A DNA stretch of 32,221 nt from Lactococcus ileimucosae (GCF_943193185.1 NZ_CALPDE010000021.1:1-32221), one strand, 5' to 3'. Positions 1-7,654 are shown, numbered from the stretch's first letter. The notes: generated from the letters alone by a model not told the origin. Made by a program: numbers and translations.

Positions 1-578
1 GAGGTAGATATAATGGCTCAACATATGTGGGCGGCTATCGCTTTACTAAAGGCGAATTGAAGGTTACTAAAGAATCTTTGGAAGAATTTCACAAACTAAA
101 ACAAGCTTATATTGAATATCAGATGAGTAGCCAGTTTAGAGCTTTAGAGCAGTTGAGGAAAAAGTTTGTGGCCAGTGGTTCAGGTCTATCTTCGAATGAA
201 AAAATATATCTAGACTCTGCCCAAGCTCTCTCCGTTGTGTCCATGGCCAGCATTGATTTTGATGTTTCTATGATGGACCTCGTGAAACTTTATCAAGATG
301 GGATTAAAGAACAAGAGAAATTATGGGAGGAAACAGTGCGGGAAGCACGAGAATTAGGAGATTATCTTGAGGATTGGGAAGTTTATGAAGCGCTTGAAGA
401 GGTAGGTTTCACTCATGAAGCTATTGTGGCCTTTCCTACACAACTCTACCAACATAAAATCCATCAAGTGAAACAAATGAGTGAAAAGTTTAAAAATCTT
501 GAACATGAGATTAAGGCTAAAATATCGGAGATAGTCGCTCGAGATCAGGAATTGGCGCAACAATTAAAGTCTTCATAG
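1..578 (+). CDS. C-terminal part of an LXG-like secreted toxin (5' end outside window)
   Basis: The frame is open from the first bases of the window, so this is the 3' end of a longer gene; the GTG at 27 is an internal codon, not a convincing start. The visible part of about 190 residues is almost entirely charged alpha-helix. Its last ~95 residues (from KLYQDGIKEQEKLWEETVRE to the terminal LAQQLKSS) are nearly identical to the end of the complete toxin at 5198-6514. By analogy with that gene, the missing N-terminus should carry a lipase-like or other toxic domain and this part should be the type VII secretion targeting module. Seen: the open frame and the near-identity. Inferred: secretion and toxin role. 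The gene could be intact upstream or already truncated. Confidence 0.7.
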   Translation, partial: GRYNGSTYVGGYRFTKGELKVTKESLEEFHKLKQAYIEYQMSSQFRALEQLRKKFVASGSGLSSNEKIYLDSAQALSVVSMASIDFDVSMMDLVKLYQDGIKEQEKLWEETVREARELGDYLEDWEVYEALEEVGFTHEAIVAFPTQLYQHKIHQVKQMSEKFKNLEHEIKAKISEIVARDQELAQQLKSS

Positions 579-611
579 CTAAGTGATAGTGAAATAAAAT
601 TTATAAAATAA

Positions 612-640
612 AGGATTGCTAAATAGCCTAGCAATCTTTT
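612..640 (+). terminator. Rho-independent terminator of the first toxin gene
   Basis: The stem GATTGCTA (614-621) pairs with TAGCAATC (629-636) and is followed by TTTT. An identical copy follows the intact toxin at 6549-6576, and related hairpins follow two toxin-tail remnants. Confidence 0.75.
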
Positions 641-704
641 ACTTTGTAAGTTTTTGTAAAATCAGTATGTTGTGTAACACTTTATCCTTGACTGAGAACA
701 AAAG

Positions 705-738
705 AAACCTTAGGAATTTGAATGTCCTAAGGTTTTTA
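705..738. terminator. Bidirectional terminator, left copy
   Basis: AAACCTTAGGA (705-715) pairs perfectly with TCCTAAGGTTT (725-735). There is a T-run on the plus side and a T-rich exit on the minus side. It separates the toxin gene from the oppositely oriented repressor remnant. Confidence 0.7.
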
Positions 739-747
739 ATTTTGAAA

Positions 748-837
748 TTAGTAGGGTACAGGTACGAAATGTGCAATAATTTTGCCTATAATACGAGGCT
801 CTTCGTACCATGAGACGAATCTGTCGGCGTATTTAAT
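748..837 (-). pseudogene. 3' remnant of a second S24-type repressor gene
   Basis: On the minus strand this encodes about 29 residues ending in HFVPVPY and a TAA stop. They match the C-terminus of the intact repressor at 6684-7382 with a few substitutions (for example GKIIAHF instead of GKVIAHF). Homology stops near 837, where unrelated cargo DNA begins, and no start codon or DNA-binding domain is left. It is a recombination scar showing that a repressor gene once lay directly next to the left toxin gene, in the same order as at the right end of the block. Confidence 0.8.
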
Positions 838-879
838 GTGACTATGGAATGGAGCAATAAATACTCACAGTAAATAAGA

Positions 880-948
880 GGAAGAAAGATTTCAGAAGTG
901 CAGGCTAACCAAAAAATTAACCAAGCAGCGAAAGAAGTGTGTGAATGA
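880..948 (+). pseudogene. Remnant of an LXG-like toxin C-terminus
   Basis: The frame reads KISEVQANQKINQAAKEVCE and stops at 946-948. It aligns with the toxin ending KISEIVARDQELAQQLKSS. It is followed by the same 3' flank (ATAAAATTTATAAAATAAAGG) and terminator hairpin that follow the intact toxin. Only the last ~20 codons survive; an in-frame stop lies just upstream. A similar scrap, with a stop inside it, lies at about 4340-4470. Confidence 0.55.
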
Positions 949-964
949 ATAAAATTTATAAAAT

Positions 965-1002
965 AAAGGATTGCTGAGCTTTAGTCGTTTAGCAATTTTT
1001 TA
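965..1002 (+). terminator. Terminator after the toxin-tail remnant
   Basis: ATTGCT and AGCAAT form a hairpin followed by a run of T. It is a diverged copy of the 612-640 terminator; the closest relative is at about 3452-3486. Confidence 0.55.
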
Positions 1003-1057
1003 CTTTGTAGGTTTTTGTAAGAATTGGTTTATGATGAGATTTTATTTTGTAAAGATT

Positions 1058-1104
1058 AAAGATTGTTATTAGCAGGTACATGAGGATTAATAGCAATCTT
1101 TTAT
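1058..1104 (+). terminator. Strong hairpin terminator before the PHP-domain gene
   Basis: AAAGATTGTTATTA (1058-1071) pairs with TAATAGCAATCTTT (1088-1101) through 14 positions including one G-T pair, followed by T. The gene-less stretch 949-1310 otherwise holds only the weak terminator at 965-1002 and the promoter at about 1259-1267. Confidence 0.65.
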
Positions 1105-1238
1105 GATATGATCTTATTAGTAAGGAAAATGAGATAAGTGATAGATAAAAATATCCACAACTCACTGAATGGTCATTTTAGTTATTACTTGGCGAGTGAA
1201 TTTTTTTGATTTGTTCGTTTTAGAGTGTAGCGAAGTAA

Positions 1239-1267
1239 GTTTCGGGGGTATTAATATATGCTATAAT
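1239..1267 (+). promoter_or_regulatory. Probable extended -10 promoter of the PHP fragment
   Basis: TATAAT at 1262-1267 is preceded by TGC, giving the extended -10 form TGnTATAAT. No good -35 box is present. It lies 44 bases before the ATG at 1311, which has a strong GGAGG site. Confidence 0.5.
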
Positions 1268-1310
1268 AAATCATAGAAGATAGGTCATTTGGAGGAGGGA
1301 GCGAGTAATA

Positions 1311-1523
1311 ATGACTAAGAAAATCGATTTTCACATTCATACGATTGCTAGTATTAAAGATTCGGATTTTACGTTTTCTTTAGATTGGTTGAGGAATTAT
1401 GTAGAAACTTTTGAGCTAGATTCCATAGCAATCACAAACCACGATTTATTTGATAAAGAAAATTTTAATGAAATTGCAGAAGCTTTATCTGATATAAAGG
1501 TTTATCCCGGTATCGAACTTTAG
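1311..1523 (+). pseudogene. Truncated PHP-domain phosphoesterase (N-terminal fragment)
   Basis: This encodes 70 residues beginning with the PHP metal-binding signature DFHIHT (residues 6-11). It continues with AITNHD (about 40-45) and VYPGIEL at the end, which are the first motifs of the PHP superfamily (metal-dependent phosphoesterases, also found fused to ATPases in defence proteins). A full PHP domain needs over 200 residues, so the protein is cut off. The cut falls exactly where the repeated promoter sequence of the immunity cassettes starts (TTTAG...TTAACA, 1521-1534), pointing to recombination rather than a point mutation. The ribosome site is GGAGGAGGG. Whether the parent was a defence ATPase or a simple phosphoesterase cannot be told. 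Confidence 0.65.
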
Positions 1524-1528
1524 TTTTA

Positions 1529-2432
<904 letters not shown>

Positions 2433-2440
2433 GGTACAAA

Positions 2441-3355
2441 ATGGAATATAATGTGTTTGAATATTTGAATTTAAGTTCAAATGAAAAGTTAAATTTCTTT
2501 ATGGAAACAAGATCTTCACTGAGTTTTCTTGCTTCCTACTGGTTCAATTTTGAAAATGTTCAAAAGAATTTAGAACTGTATGATAGCCCTGATTTATATA
2601 CCTTAGATTATTTGATTGGTAAATCCGATGAAGAAATAAATGATTTTTTCCGTAGCCGTTCTAGTTTATTGTTATTATTGCCATATTTATTAGGAATTAG
2701 AGATAACAAGTTTGAAAAACCTTATTTAAAACGTATTTTGAAAGTACAAGACATAGACGGGGTTTATTATCTTAATTTCAATGAAATTGATGAGGAAAAT
2801 ATTGATGCATATTTGAAATTTTTACATGACAGTGGTCTGTCTTGGGTGTTACGTTCTGGTCTAAAGAAGTCGGTTCATGATTATGCTGTAGGCGTTGAAG
2901 CTGGAATGGATTCAAACGGACGTAAAAACCGAAGTGGTGACATGGGAGAACTTTATCTTGAAACAGTATTGAAAGATATTGCTGAAAGGAAGGGATGGAT
3001 TTGTCACGGACAGACAACTAAAGAGAATATAAAAGAATGGTATAATCTTGATTTAGATGAAACATTTGGAAATAGGCGTTTTGATGGCTCTATTTATAAT
3101 CCCGTTCGTAGAAAATTATATCTATTTGAAGTCAATAATTTTAATTCTGGCGGTTCAAAATCAAAAGCTTCTGCAACGGAGTTCAAAGACTTACATAATC
3201 GATTTAGCAGAACAAACCACGAATTTATTTATATAACTGATGGTCGTGGTTGGGATAGTGATAGATCACATTTATTTGAAGCTATGGAGTATATTGGAAA
3301 AGTATTCAATTATAAGATGATTGAAGGGGGTTATTTATCAGATTATCTTGAGTAG
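2441..3355 (+). CDS. dpnII: DpnII/MboI-family type II restriction endonuclease (GATC)
   Basis: This 304-residue protein should cut DNA at unmethylated GATC. The C-terminal half carries the family's marked blocks: VGVEAGMDSNGRKNRSGD (about residues 150-168), then LYLFEVNNFNSGGSKSKASA with the Glu and Lys of the catalytic core, and FIYITDGRGW. These match DpnII as I remember it (VGVEVGMDTNGRKNR, LIEVNFYSGSGSK, WITDGQGW). The N-terminal ~120 residues are more diverged. I place the start at ATG 2441, with GAGGT seven bases before it; the TTG at 2429 overlaps the methylase stop and has no site. It is co-transcribed with the methylase. DNA flanking the operon consists of toxin-cassette repeats, so the pair looks inserted into the toxin array. 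Confidence 0.9.
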   Translation: MEYNVFEYLNLSSNEKLNFFMETRSSLSFLASYWFNFENVQKNLELYDSPDLYTLDYLIGKSDEEINDFFRSRSSLLLLLPYLLGIRDNKFEKPYLKRILKVQDIDGVYYLNFNEIDEENIDAYLKFLHDSGLSWVLRSGLKKSVHDYAVGVEAGMDSNGRKNRSGDMGELYLETVLKDIAERKGWICHGQTTKENIKEWYNLDLDETFGNRRFDGSIYNPVRRKLYLFEVNNFNSGGSKSKASATEFKDLHNRFSRTNHEFIYITDGRGWDSDRSHLFEAMEYIGKVFNYKMIEGGYLSDYLE

Positions 3356-3391
3356 TTCGCGCTTTCTGTGCTTATTTGCGATACATATCTC

Positions 3392-3436
3392 CATCAAAAA
3401 TTAATCAAGTCGTGAAAGAATCACGTGTACAAATAA
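3392..3436 (+). pseudogene. Remnant of an LXG-like toxin C-terminus after the R-M operon
   Basis: The frame reads HQKINQVVKESRVQIK, resembling the remnant at 880-948 (NQKINQAAKEV). It is followed by the same A/T-rich 3' flank and a terminator hairpin. No upstream part of the gene survives. Confidence 0.4.
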
Positions 3437-3451
3437 AATTTATAAAATAAA

Positions 3452-3488
3452 GGATTGCTGAGCTTTGGTTGTTTAGCAATTTTTTGCT
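3452..3488 (+). terminator. Terminator downstream of the R-M operon
   Basis: ATTGCT and AGCAAT pair around an A/T-rich loop and are followed by TTTTTT. This is a copy of the toxin-gene terminator and probably ends the restriction-modification transcript. Confidence 0.55.
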
Positions 3489-3551
3489 TTGTATATTTTT
3501 TTAATTAGTCCGGGATAAACTATTTATTTGATTTTGAAACCTTTAGATTTA

Positions 3552-3581
3552 TTGACAATATAGCAAATAGAATGATAAAAT
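3552..3581 (+). promoter_or_regulatory. Promoter of the first immunity-like cassette
   Basis: TTGACA (3552-3557), 18 bases, TAAAAT (3576-3581). About 170 bases from here to the start codon are nearly repeated before the gene at 4642, so both cassettes share promoter, leader and signal-anchor codons. Confidence 0.7.
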
Positions 3582-3671
3582 AAGAGTGTGAAAAAATATA
3601 CAATCTTTTGTTTTGTAGAGAATACTTGTACTTCAGAAAATAGGGAAATAAATTTTTAGAAGGATGCAGGA

Positions 3672-4088
3672 ATGAAAAAAAGTATTTTAATCTCAGTTGG
3701 TATTTTGACTGCTATAGCTCTTACTATTGTTCTAAGTATTGGAGGAAAAAAATATATGGATGCTCGAACACATGAAAAGAATTTAGAAAATCAAAGACAG
3801 GCGGCATTGGCGTTAAAGAAAAAAGAGCCTCATGTGACTAAGGTGGAGTTCATAAGTGAAGGTTCTTATCCAGGAGTAGGGATTCCTTGGACTGTAGGAG
3901 CGGAAGTAACTATGGGTGGTGAGATTTATAATATGTCGCTTGAAGCTGAGGGAGATTATTCAATTAATTTGGGTAAAGATGAAAATAATTATAAATCAGA
4001 TAAGTTAGAAGAAATAAAAAGTAGAAAAGCTGTAGAACATCATTTAGAAGTGATTTATAGCAATGGAGAAACTGAGGTTATTGAATGA
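3672..4088 (+). CDS. Membrane-anchored DUF1310-like protein, putative toxin immunity protein
   Basis: This 138-residue protein has a single N-terminal membrane segment (about residues 4-25) and a small hydrophilic domain expected outside the membrane. The body (ALKKKEPHVTKVEFISEGSYPGVGIPWTVGAEV in part, ending in YSNGETEVIE) resembles the DUF1310 family of ~125-residue proteins from Streptococcus and Listeria, recognised from memory. The stop overlaps the ATG of a deleted toxin gene (ATGA at 4085-4088), and its first ~15 residues are almost those of the protein at 4642, which precedes an intact lipase-like toxin. An outer-face anchored inhibitor of a secreted lipase fits this arrangement, as in Staphylococcus TslA/TilA. 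The family assignment is fairly good; the immunity role is inference. Confidence 0.7.
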   Translation: MKKSILISVGILTAIALTIVLSIGGKKYMDARTHEKNLENQRQAALALKKKEPHVTKVEFISEGSYPGVGIPWTVGAEVTMGGEIYNMSLEAEGDYSINLGKDENNYKSDKLEEIKSRKAVEHHLEVIYSNGETEVIE

Positions 4089-4246
4089 AAATCACTCCTA
4101 AAAATTATCAAGAGATAGCCAAGAGAGCATATAGTGTAGATTCTAAGTATAAAGATGGAGAAATAACTCGTACAGGAGATAAGGCTAAAATATCAGAGGT
4201 GGTAGCTCGAGATCAAGAATTGGCGCAACAATTAAAGTCTTCATAG
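4085..4246 (+). pseudogene. Internally deleted lipase-like LXG toxin (53 codons, in frame)
   Basis: The frame starts MKITPKNYQEIAKRAYSVDS, a typical beginning of streptococcal lipase-like LXG-associated toxins. It runs about 32 codons and then jumps in frame to KAKISEVVARDQELAQQLKSS, the very end of the toxin at 5198-6514. Over 350 codons are missing, including the whole hydrolase core. The start overlaps the stop of the DUF1310-like gene by four bases. The fusion is open from ATG to stop, so a 53-residue peptide could be made. I read it as a dead toxin whose immunity gene was kept. Confidence 0.75.
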
Positions 4247-4520
4247 CCAAGTGATATAGAAATAAAATTTATAAAATAAAGGATTGTTGAGCTTCAGTTG
4301 TTTAAAATTATTTATAGTTGCTATTCAAAGTAAGAATAAATAAAATGGTTGTATGGCGCAGCGTAACAAATACTCACAGTAAATAAGAGGGAACAAGATT
4401 TCAGAAGTGTAGATTAACCAAAAAATTAACCGAGCAGTAAAAGAAGTATATGTACGAATAGCTTTTGTAAAAGTTAGTCCACGATAAGTTGTGTATTTGA
4501 TTTTAAAGTTTTTAGATTTA
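4247..4520 (+). other. Gene-less stretch made of decayed toxin-cassette sequence
   Basis: It contains the repeated flank AATAAAATTTATAAAATAAAGG (from 4259) and a degraded terminator. A segment at about 4355-4470 resembles 850-948 and encodes a toxin tail with an in-frame stop (KISEV, stop, INQKINRAVKEV). No intact gene. Confidence 0.6.
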
Positions 4521-4550
4521 TTGACAACATAGAAAACAGGATGATAAAAT
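4521..4550 (+). promoter_or_regulatory. Promoter of the intact immunity-toxin cassette
   Basis: TTGACA (4521-4526), 18 bases, TAAAAT (4545-4550), in the same repeated context as 3552-3581. The leader to the ATG at 4642 is about 85 bases and almost the same in both copies. Confidence 0.7.
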
Positions 4551-4641
4551 AAGAGTGTGAGAAAATAAACAATGTTTTATTTTTGTATAGGTTACTTGTA
4601 CTTCAGAAAATAGGGAAATAAATTTTTAGAAGGGTGCAGGA

Positions 4642-5184
4642 ATGAAAAAAAGTATCTTAATATCAGCCAGTATTTTGAGTGCTGTATGTATTGCTATTAT
4701 TTTAGTTATCGGAGGGAGTGGATATATGAAAAAAAAGACAATTGAAAAAGAGTACCAACAAGGTGTAAAACTTATACAAGATTATGTCACTGACTATTTA
4801 GTTAAAAATTACGAAGGAATTGAGAAAATTGAATGGCAAGGGATTGGTGTAGAATATAGAAATTCTCCAATTTTAGGTCCATCTTTATTTGGAAATTATG
4901 TTGATACTACAGTGAAAATATTTGTATCTGAAGATACCTATTTTTCTGTGGATTTTACTCTAACCGATGAAACAGAATATGATAATGATTTAAATAAATA
5001 TGTTAAATCTAGTTCTTTAAATTCTAGAAATACGGATTTTTCAATTCAAACAGACTTAGAAAATGCAACTGATGAATTAACTCCATCTGAAAAAGAAGAT
5101 TTTAAGAATTTTAAAAAATCTTCTTATGGAAGCAAAAAAGCAAAAGTTGTTTATAATTTGGACATTTATAAATTAACATATTAG
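4642..5184 (+). CDS. Membrane-anchored putative immunity protein for the adjacent lipase-like toxin
   Basis: This 180-residue protein has an N-terminal membrane segment (residues 4-26, starting MKKSILISASILSAV) that is nearly the same as in the gene at 3672. The outer domain is quite different: an amphipathic helix (YLVKNYEGIEKIEW) followed by beta-rich, acidic sequence (TTVKIFVSEDTYFSVDFTLTDE). A shared anchor with a changed outer domain is what one expects if the outer domain must match a particular toxin. It is 13 bases upstream of the toxin gene and shares its promoter. The fold resembles small TilA/DUF1433-type inhibitors only in outline. No family is recognised with certainty; the immunity role rests on position and topology. 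Confidence 0.65.
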   Translation: MKKSILISASILSAVCIAIILVIGGSGYMKKKTIEKEYQQGVKLIQDYVTDYLVKNYEGIEKIEWQGIGVEYRNSPILGPSLFGNYVDTTVKIFVSEDTYFSVDFTLTDETEYDNDLNKYVKSSSLNSRNTDFSIQTDLENATDELTPSEKEDFKNFKKSSYGSKKAKVVYNLDIYKLTY

Positions 5185-5197
5185 AGGTGTAGAATCG

Positions 5198-6514
5198 ATG
5201 AGTAGTGAGATTACAACAGAAATATTAGCTAAAGCCATTGATAAAACAAAAAGCACTGTTCACAAAAAAGGTAAAAAATTAACTCTAGAGATTCAGGAGA
5301 AAAAAGTAAAGTTTGAAATTATAAAGAAAAGTGCTAGTGATGACAATTCTCAATTGAATGCTATGGCTATTGCACCTATCAAAGAGGATGAGACTCCTGA
5401 CTATAATAATATCGCTGTTATCTATGCTGGGACGAATACACCTACTGAGGTTGGACGAAACGGATTTGGGACTGCCGCTGAAGCTTGGGTTGGAGGACTC
5501 TCAGGAGAATATGCCGATGCGGAAGCTTTCTTAAAACAAACGAGAAAAGAAGTTTCTAAATATAATGGGAAAATTACTGACGTTGCGGGATTTAGCCAAT
5601 CCGGGGGCTATATGATGAAAATGGCCGCTGAACATGGACGAATAGATGGATTTAAAACTACCAGCTTTGATGACTGGGGGAACAATCAGTTTGAAACTTT
5701 AACACAATCACAAAAAGAATGGATAAAAAATCATCCTGAAGCATTATTGCGCTATCAAAATGATTCTTGGGCAGGACTTTCTCATCGTGACAATAAATAT
5801 GGTAATGTGCAGGTGATTGAAGGTATAGAAAAACATAATACCCTATCTAACTACTTTGATGGAGATTTATTGAATTTAGATCGTCTAGCTAAAGATGGCA
5901 TTTTTGCACCTAATATGACTAAAGAGCAAGTTGAAGAAGCTGCCAAAAACTGGGCAAAGAAAAACGGAGACTGGAATCCTTTTACGGATGATAATGACGA
6001 GGCAAATGAACGGGTTAAAGAATATCTAAAATTATATGGAACTTATGCAACTAAAGATTTTAACATTCAGATGAAGAAACTTTATCAATTAAGGGCTATA
6101 TTGTTTGAGAGTGGTGGCGGGTTGTCTGCCAATGAAAAATTTTATCTTGACAGTAAAGAAGCTTTGATTATTGTTGAAGAAGCAAAACATGATTTTGAAA
6201 CAGCAACTGAAAGGATTATTAAACTTTATCAAGATGGGATTAAAGAACAAGAGAAATTATGGGAAGAAACAGTACGGGAAGCACGAGAATTTGGAGATTC
6301 TCTTGAGGATTGGGAAGTTTACGAAGCTCTTGAGGAGGTAGGTTTCACTCATGAGAATATAGTGGATACTCCTGCGCAAATCTACCAACATAAAATCCAT
6401 CAAGTGAAACAAATGAGTGAAAAGTTTAAAAATCTTGAACATGAGATTAAGGCTAAAATATCGGAGATAGTCGCTCGAGATCAGGAATTGGCGCAACAAT
6501 TAAAGTCTTCATAG
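5198..6514 (+). CDS. Lipase-like toxin with C-terminal LXG-like secretion domain (type VII effector candidate)
   Basis: This 438-residue protein has two parts. Residues ~45-225 look like an alpha/beta-hydrolase: AMAIAP, YAGTN (76-80, likely oxyanion loop), GFSQSGG (131-137, likely nucleophile Ser133, with Ser rather than Gly at the last position of GxSxG) and EKHNTLSNYF (His213, likely catalytic). Residues ~285-438 are long charged helices resembling an LXG targeting domain placed at the C-terminus, the reversed order known from the T7SSb lipase effector TslA. There is no Sec signal. The ribosome site GAGGTG lies ahead of ATG 5198. It is paired with the membrane-anchored protein just upstream. 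The target is probably lipids of competing cells. Hydrolase fold: likely. Secretion by T7SS and reversed architecture: inference from family knowledge. Confidence 0.75.
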   Translation: MSSEITTEILAKAIDKTKSTVHKKGKKLTLEIQEKKVKFEIIKKSASDDNSQLNAMAIAPIKEDETPDYNNIAVIYAGTNTPTEVGRNGFGTAAEAWVGGLSGEYADAEAFLKQTRKEVSKYNGKITDVAGFSQSGGYMMKMAAEHGRIDGFKTTSFDDWGNNQFETLTQSQKEWIKNHPEALLRYQNDSWAGLSHRDNKYGNVQVIEGIEKHNTLSNYFDGDLLNLDRLAKDGIFAPNMTKEQVEEAAKNWAKKNGDWNPFTDDNDEANERVKEYLKLYGTYATKDFNIQMKKLYQLRAILFESGGGLSANEKFYLDSKEALIIVEEAKHDFETATERIIKLYQDGIKEQEKLWEETVREAREFGDSLEDWEVYEALEEVGFTHENIVDTPAQIYQHKIHQVKQMSEKFKNLEHEIKAKISEIVARDQELAQQLKSS

Positions 6515-6548
6515 CTAAGTGATAGTGAAATAAAATTTATAAAATAAA

Positions 6549-6577
6549 GGATTGCTAAATAGCCTAGCAATCTTTTA
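6549..6577 (+). terminator. Terminator of the toxin operon
   Basis: GATTGCTA (6550-6557) pairs with TAGCAATC (6565-6572), followed by TTTT; identical to the left-hand copy at 612-640. Confidence 0.75.
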
Positions 6578-6640
6578 CTTTGTAAGTTTTTGTAAAATCA
6601 GTATGTTGTGTAACACTTTATCCTTGACTGAGAACAAAAG

Positions 6641-6674
6641 AAACCTTAGGAATTTGAATGTCCTAAGGTTTTTA
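6641..6674. terminator. Bidirectional terminator between toxin and repressor genes
   Basis: AAACCTTAGGA (6641-6651) pairs with TCCTAAGGTTT (6661-6671). It ends 10 bases beyond the repressor stop codon and can serve both converging transcripts. Confidence 0.75.
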
Positions 6675-6683
6675 ATTTTGAAA

Positions 6684-7382
6684 TTAGTAGGGTACAGGTA
6701 CGAAATGTGCAATAACTTTGCCGATGATTCGAGGTTCTTCGTACCAAGAAGCGAATTTATCCGCATACTTATCATTAATGGAGGAGAGAACAAATCCGTC
6801 ATCTTCCACATACACTTTTTTAATAAAAGAATTACCGTCCCAGTCTACAGCACAAACTTGCCCATTGTAATCTGGCACATTTTGCTTTTTAATAAGGACG
6901 ACTTCCCCGCTGTAAAATTCGGGTTCCATGGAATCCCCTTTAATCCAAGTTGCCATGTCATAATCTACCTCTTTGTTCCAGTAAACTGTAGAATAGTTCA
7001 ACTCATTTGTATAGCCATAACCTAGACCAGCAGAGAGGGCTTGATCCATTACGCGATAAGGAAAAAGTTCTTCAGATGTGACAGGAGGTTCTTGTTCTTT
7101 TAGGAGCTTTTCTATTATGTTAGTGGCTCTTTTTTGATTAGTTTCATTAAGTTGAGACAATTCACTTTCAGTTGAAGTCAATTGTTTAGTATCTGTTATT
7201 CCAAGTAGATAGTCTGTGCTGACATTAAAATATTTGCTTAATTCTAAAAGACGTTCTTGAGTAGGATTTTGCACTTTATAACGATAAAGAGTATTTTTTC
7301 CATAATTTAAGTCTTTTTCAATTTGATTGAAAGATTTATTGTTTTCTTTGGCAAGAGATTGTAAACGTTCGTAGAAATTCAT
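6684..7382 (-). CDS. Self-cleaving phage-type repressor (XRE helix-turn-helix plus S24/LexA peptidase)
   Basis: This 232-residue protein has an N-terminal helix-turn-helix (about residues 5-62, ending VSTDYLLGITD), a linker, and a LexA/CI-type C-terminal domain (about 110-232). The expected self-cleavage site is Ala118-Gly119 (in LSAGLGYG), the nucleophile Ser151 (GDSMEP) and the base Lys188 or Lys189 (FIKKVY). It should hold the element silent by binding operators at its own divergent promoter region, and RecA filament formed on DNA damage should trigger its cleavage. It faces the noncoding RNA region and conjugation operon. The ATG at 7382 has a weak AAGAAAG site. A second repressor tail lies at 748-837. 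Assignment is strong; the regulated promoters are inferred. Confidence 0.93.
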   Translation of the reverse strand: MNFYERLQSLAKENNKSFNQIEKDLNYGKNTLYRYKVQNPTQERLLELSKYFNVSTDYLLGITDTKQLTSTESELSQLNETNQKRATNIIEKLLKEQEPPVTSEELFPYRVMDQALSAGLGYGYTNELNYSTVYWNKEVDYDMATWIKGDSMEPEFYSGEVVLIKKQNVPDYNGQVCAVDWDGNSFIKKVYVEDDGFVLSSINDKYADKFASWYEEPRIIGKVIAHFVPVPY

Positions 7383-7407
7383 GGTAACTTTCTTTCTTAT
7401 TTTTGAA

Positions 7408-7429
7408 ATTTCTCTTTGGAAAGAGAAAT
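7408..7429. promoter_or_regulatory. Perfect 10-bp inverted repeat in the repressor leader
   Basis: ATTTCTCTTT (7408-7417) and AAAGAGAAAT (7420-7429) are separated by GG. It lies 26 bases upstream of the repressor ATG, inside its mRNA leader. It could be an operator or an RNA hairpin limiting repressor translation. Confidence 0.55.
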
Positions 7430-7448
7430 GAAATGTATGTGCAAAAAT

Positions 7449-7476
7449 ATTTTAATAGGCTGATTTTGTTTTGCAA
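7449..7476 (-). promoter_or_regulatory. Leftward promoter of the repressor gene
   Basis: On the minus strand TTGCAA (7476-7471), 16 bases, TAAAAT (7454-7449). Its -35 box directly abuts the -35 box of the rightward promoter, a compact lysogeny-type switch. Confidence 0.5.
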
Positions 7477-7505
7477 TTGACATTTTTAAACGTATCGGTT
7501 AAAAT
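7477..7505 (+). promoter_or_regulatory. Rightward promoter toward the ncRNA and conjugation region
   Basis: TTGACA (7477-7482), 17 bases, TAAAAT (7500-7505). The -10 box is covered by a palindrome, so repressor binding should block it. The transcript would start near 7512 and run into the hairpin-rich noncoding region. Confidence 0.65.
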
Positions 7506-7516
7506 ATAATTAACCG
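7496..7516. promoter_or_regulatory. Probable repressor operator
   Basis: CGGTTAA (7496-7502) and TTAACCG (7510-7516) form a 7-bp inverted repeat spanning the rightward -10 box. A further half-like TTAAGGTTAA follows at 7517-7526. Binding by the adjacent XRE-S24 repressor is inferred. Confidence 0.55.
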
Positions 7517-7565
7517 TTAAGGTTAAAAAGAAATGCAAATAGCCCCATCGAGTGGAGCTCTTCGC

Positions 7566-7609
7566 AAAACTGTATAATAATACTTAGACACTATTATTAT
7601 AACAGTTTT
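7566..7609. repeat. Long inverted repeat (17-18 bp arms)
   Basis: The left arm (7566-7582, starting AAAACTGTATAATA) and the right arm (7592-7609, ending AACAGTTTT) are complementary apart from one bulged base. The loop is nine bases. It could act as a terminator or attenuator just after the rightward promoter, as an operator, or as a recombination or replication site. The arms also contain -10-like TATAAT sequences on both strands. Confidence 0.65.
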
Positions 7610-7654
7610 GGAGGAGAAAAGTCAATGGATATGCTGATTTGTGATTTTTGTTCA

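Larger units (their letters stand above)
447..776. repeat. Left copy of a ~330-bp direct repeat bounding the cargo block
   Basis: Reading both stretches side by side, 447-776 and 6383-6712 appear identical. Weaker similarity extends left to about 285 and right to about 835. The repeat covers the end of the toxin gene, its terminator, the bidirectional terminator and the last codons of the repressor gene. It brackets 5.6 kb of restriction and toxin cargo, as expected from a single-crossover insertion or a tandem duplication. Confidence 0.85.
6383..6712. repeat. Right copy of the ~330-bp direct repeat
   Basis: This is the partner of 447-776. Here the repeat joins the end of the complete toxin gene to the 3' end of the intact repressor gene, probably the ancestral arrangement. 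Confidence 0.85.

Noticed and set aside
616-813. 65-codon plus-strand frame (and its longer copy at 6552-7025)
   Set aside because: It runs through two terminators and antisense to the repressor gene. The repeat explains why it occurs twice. No ribosome site.
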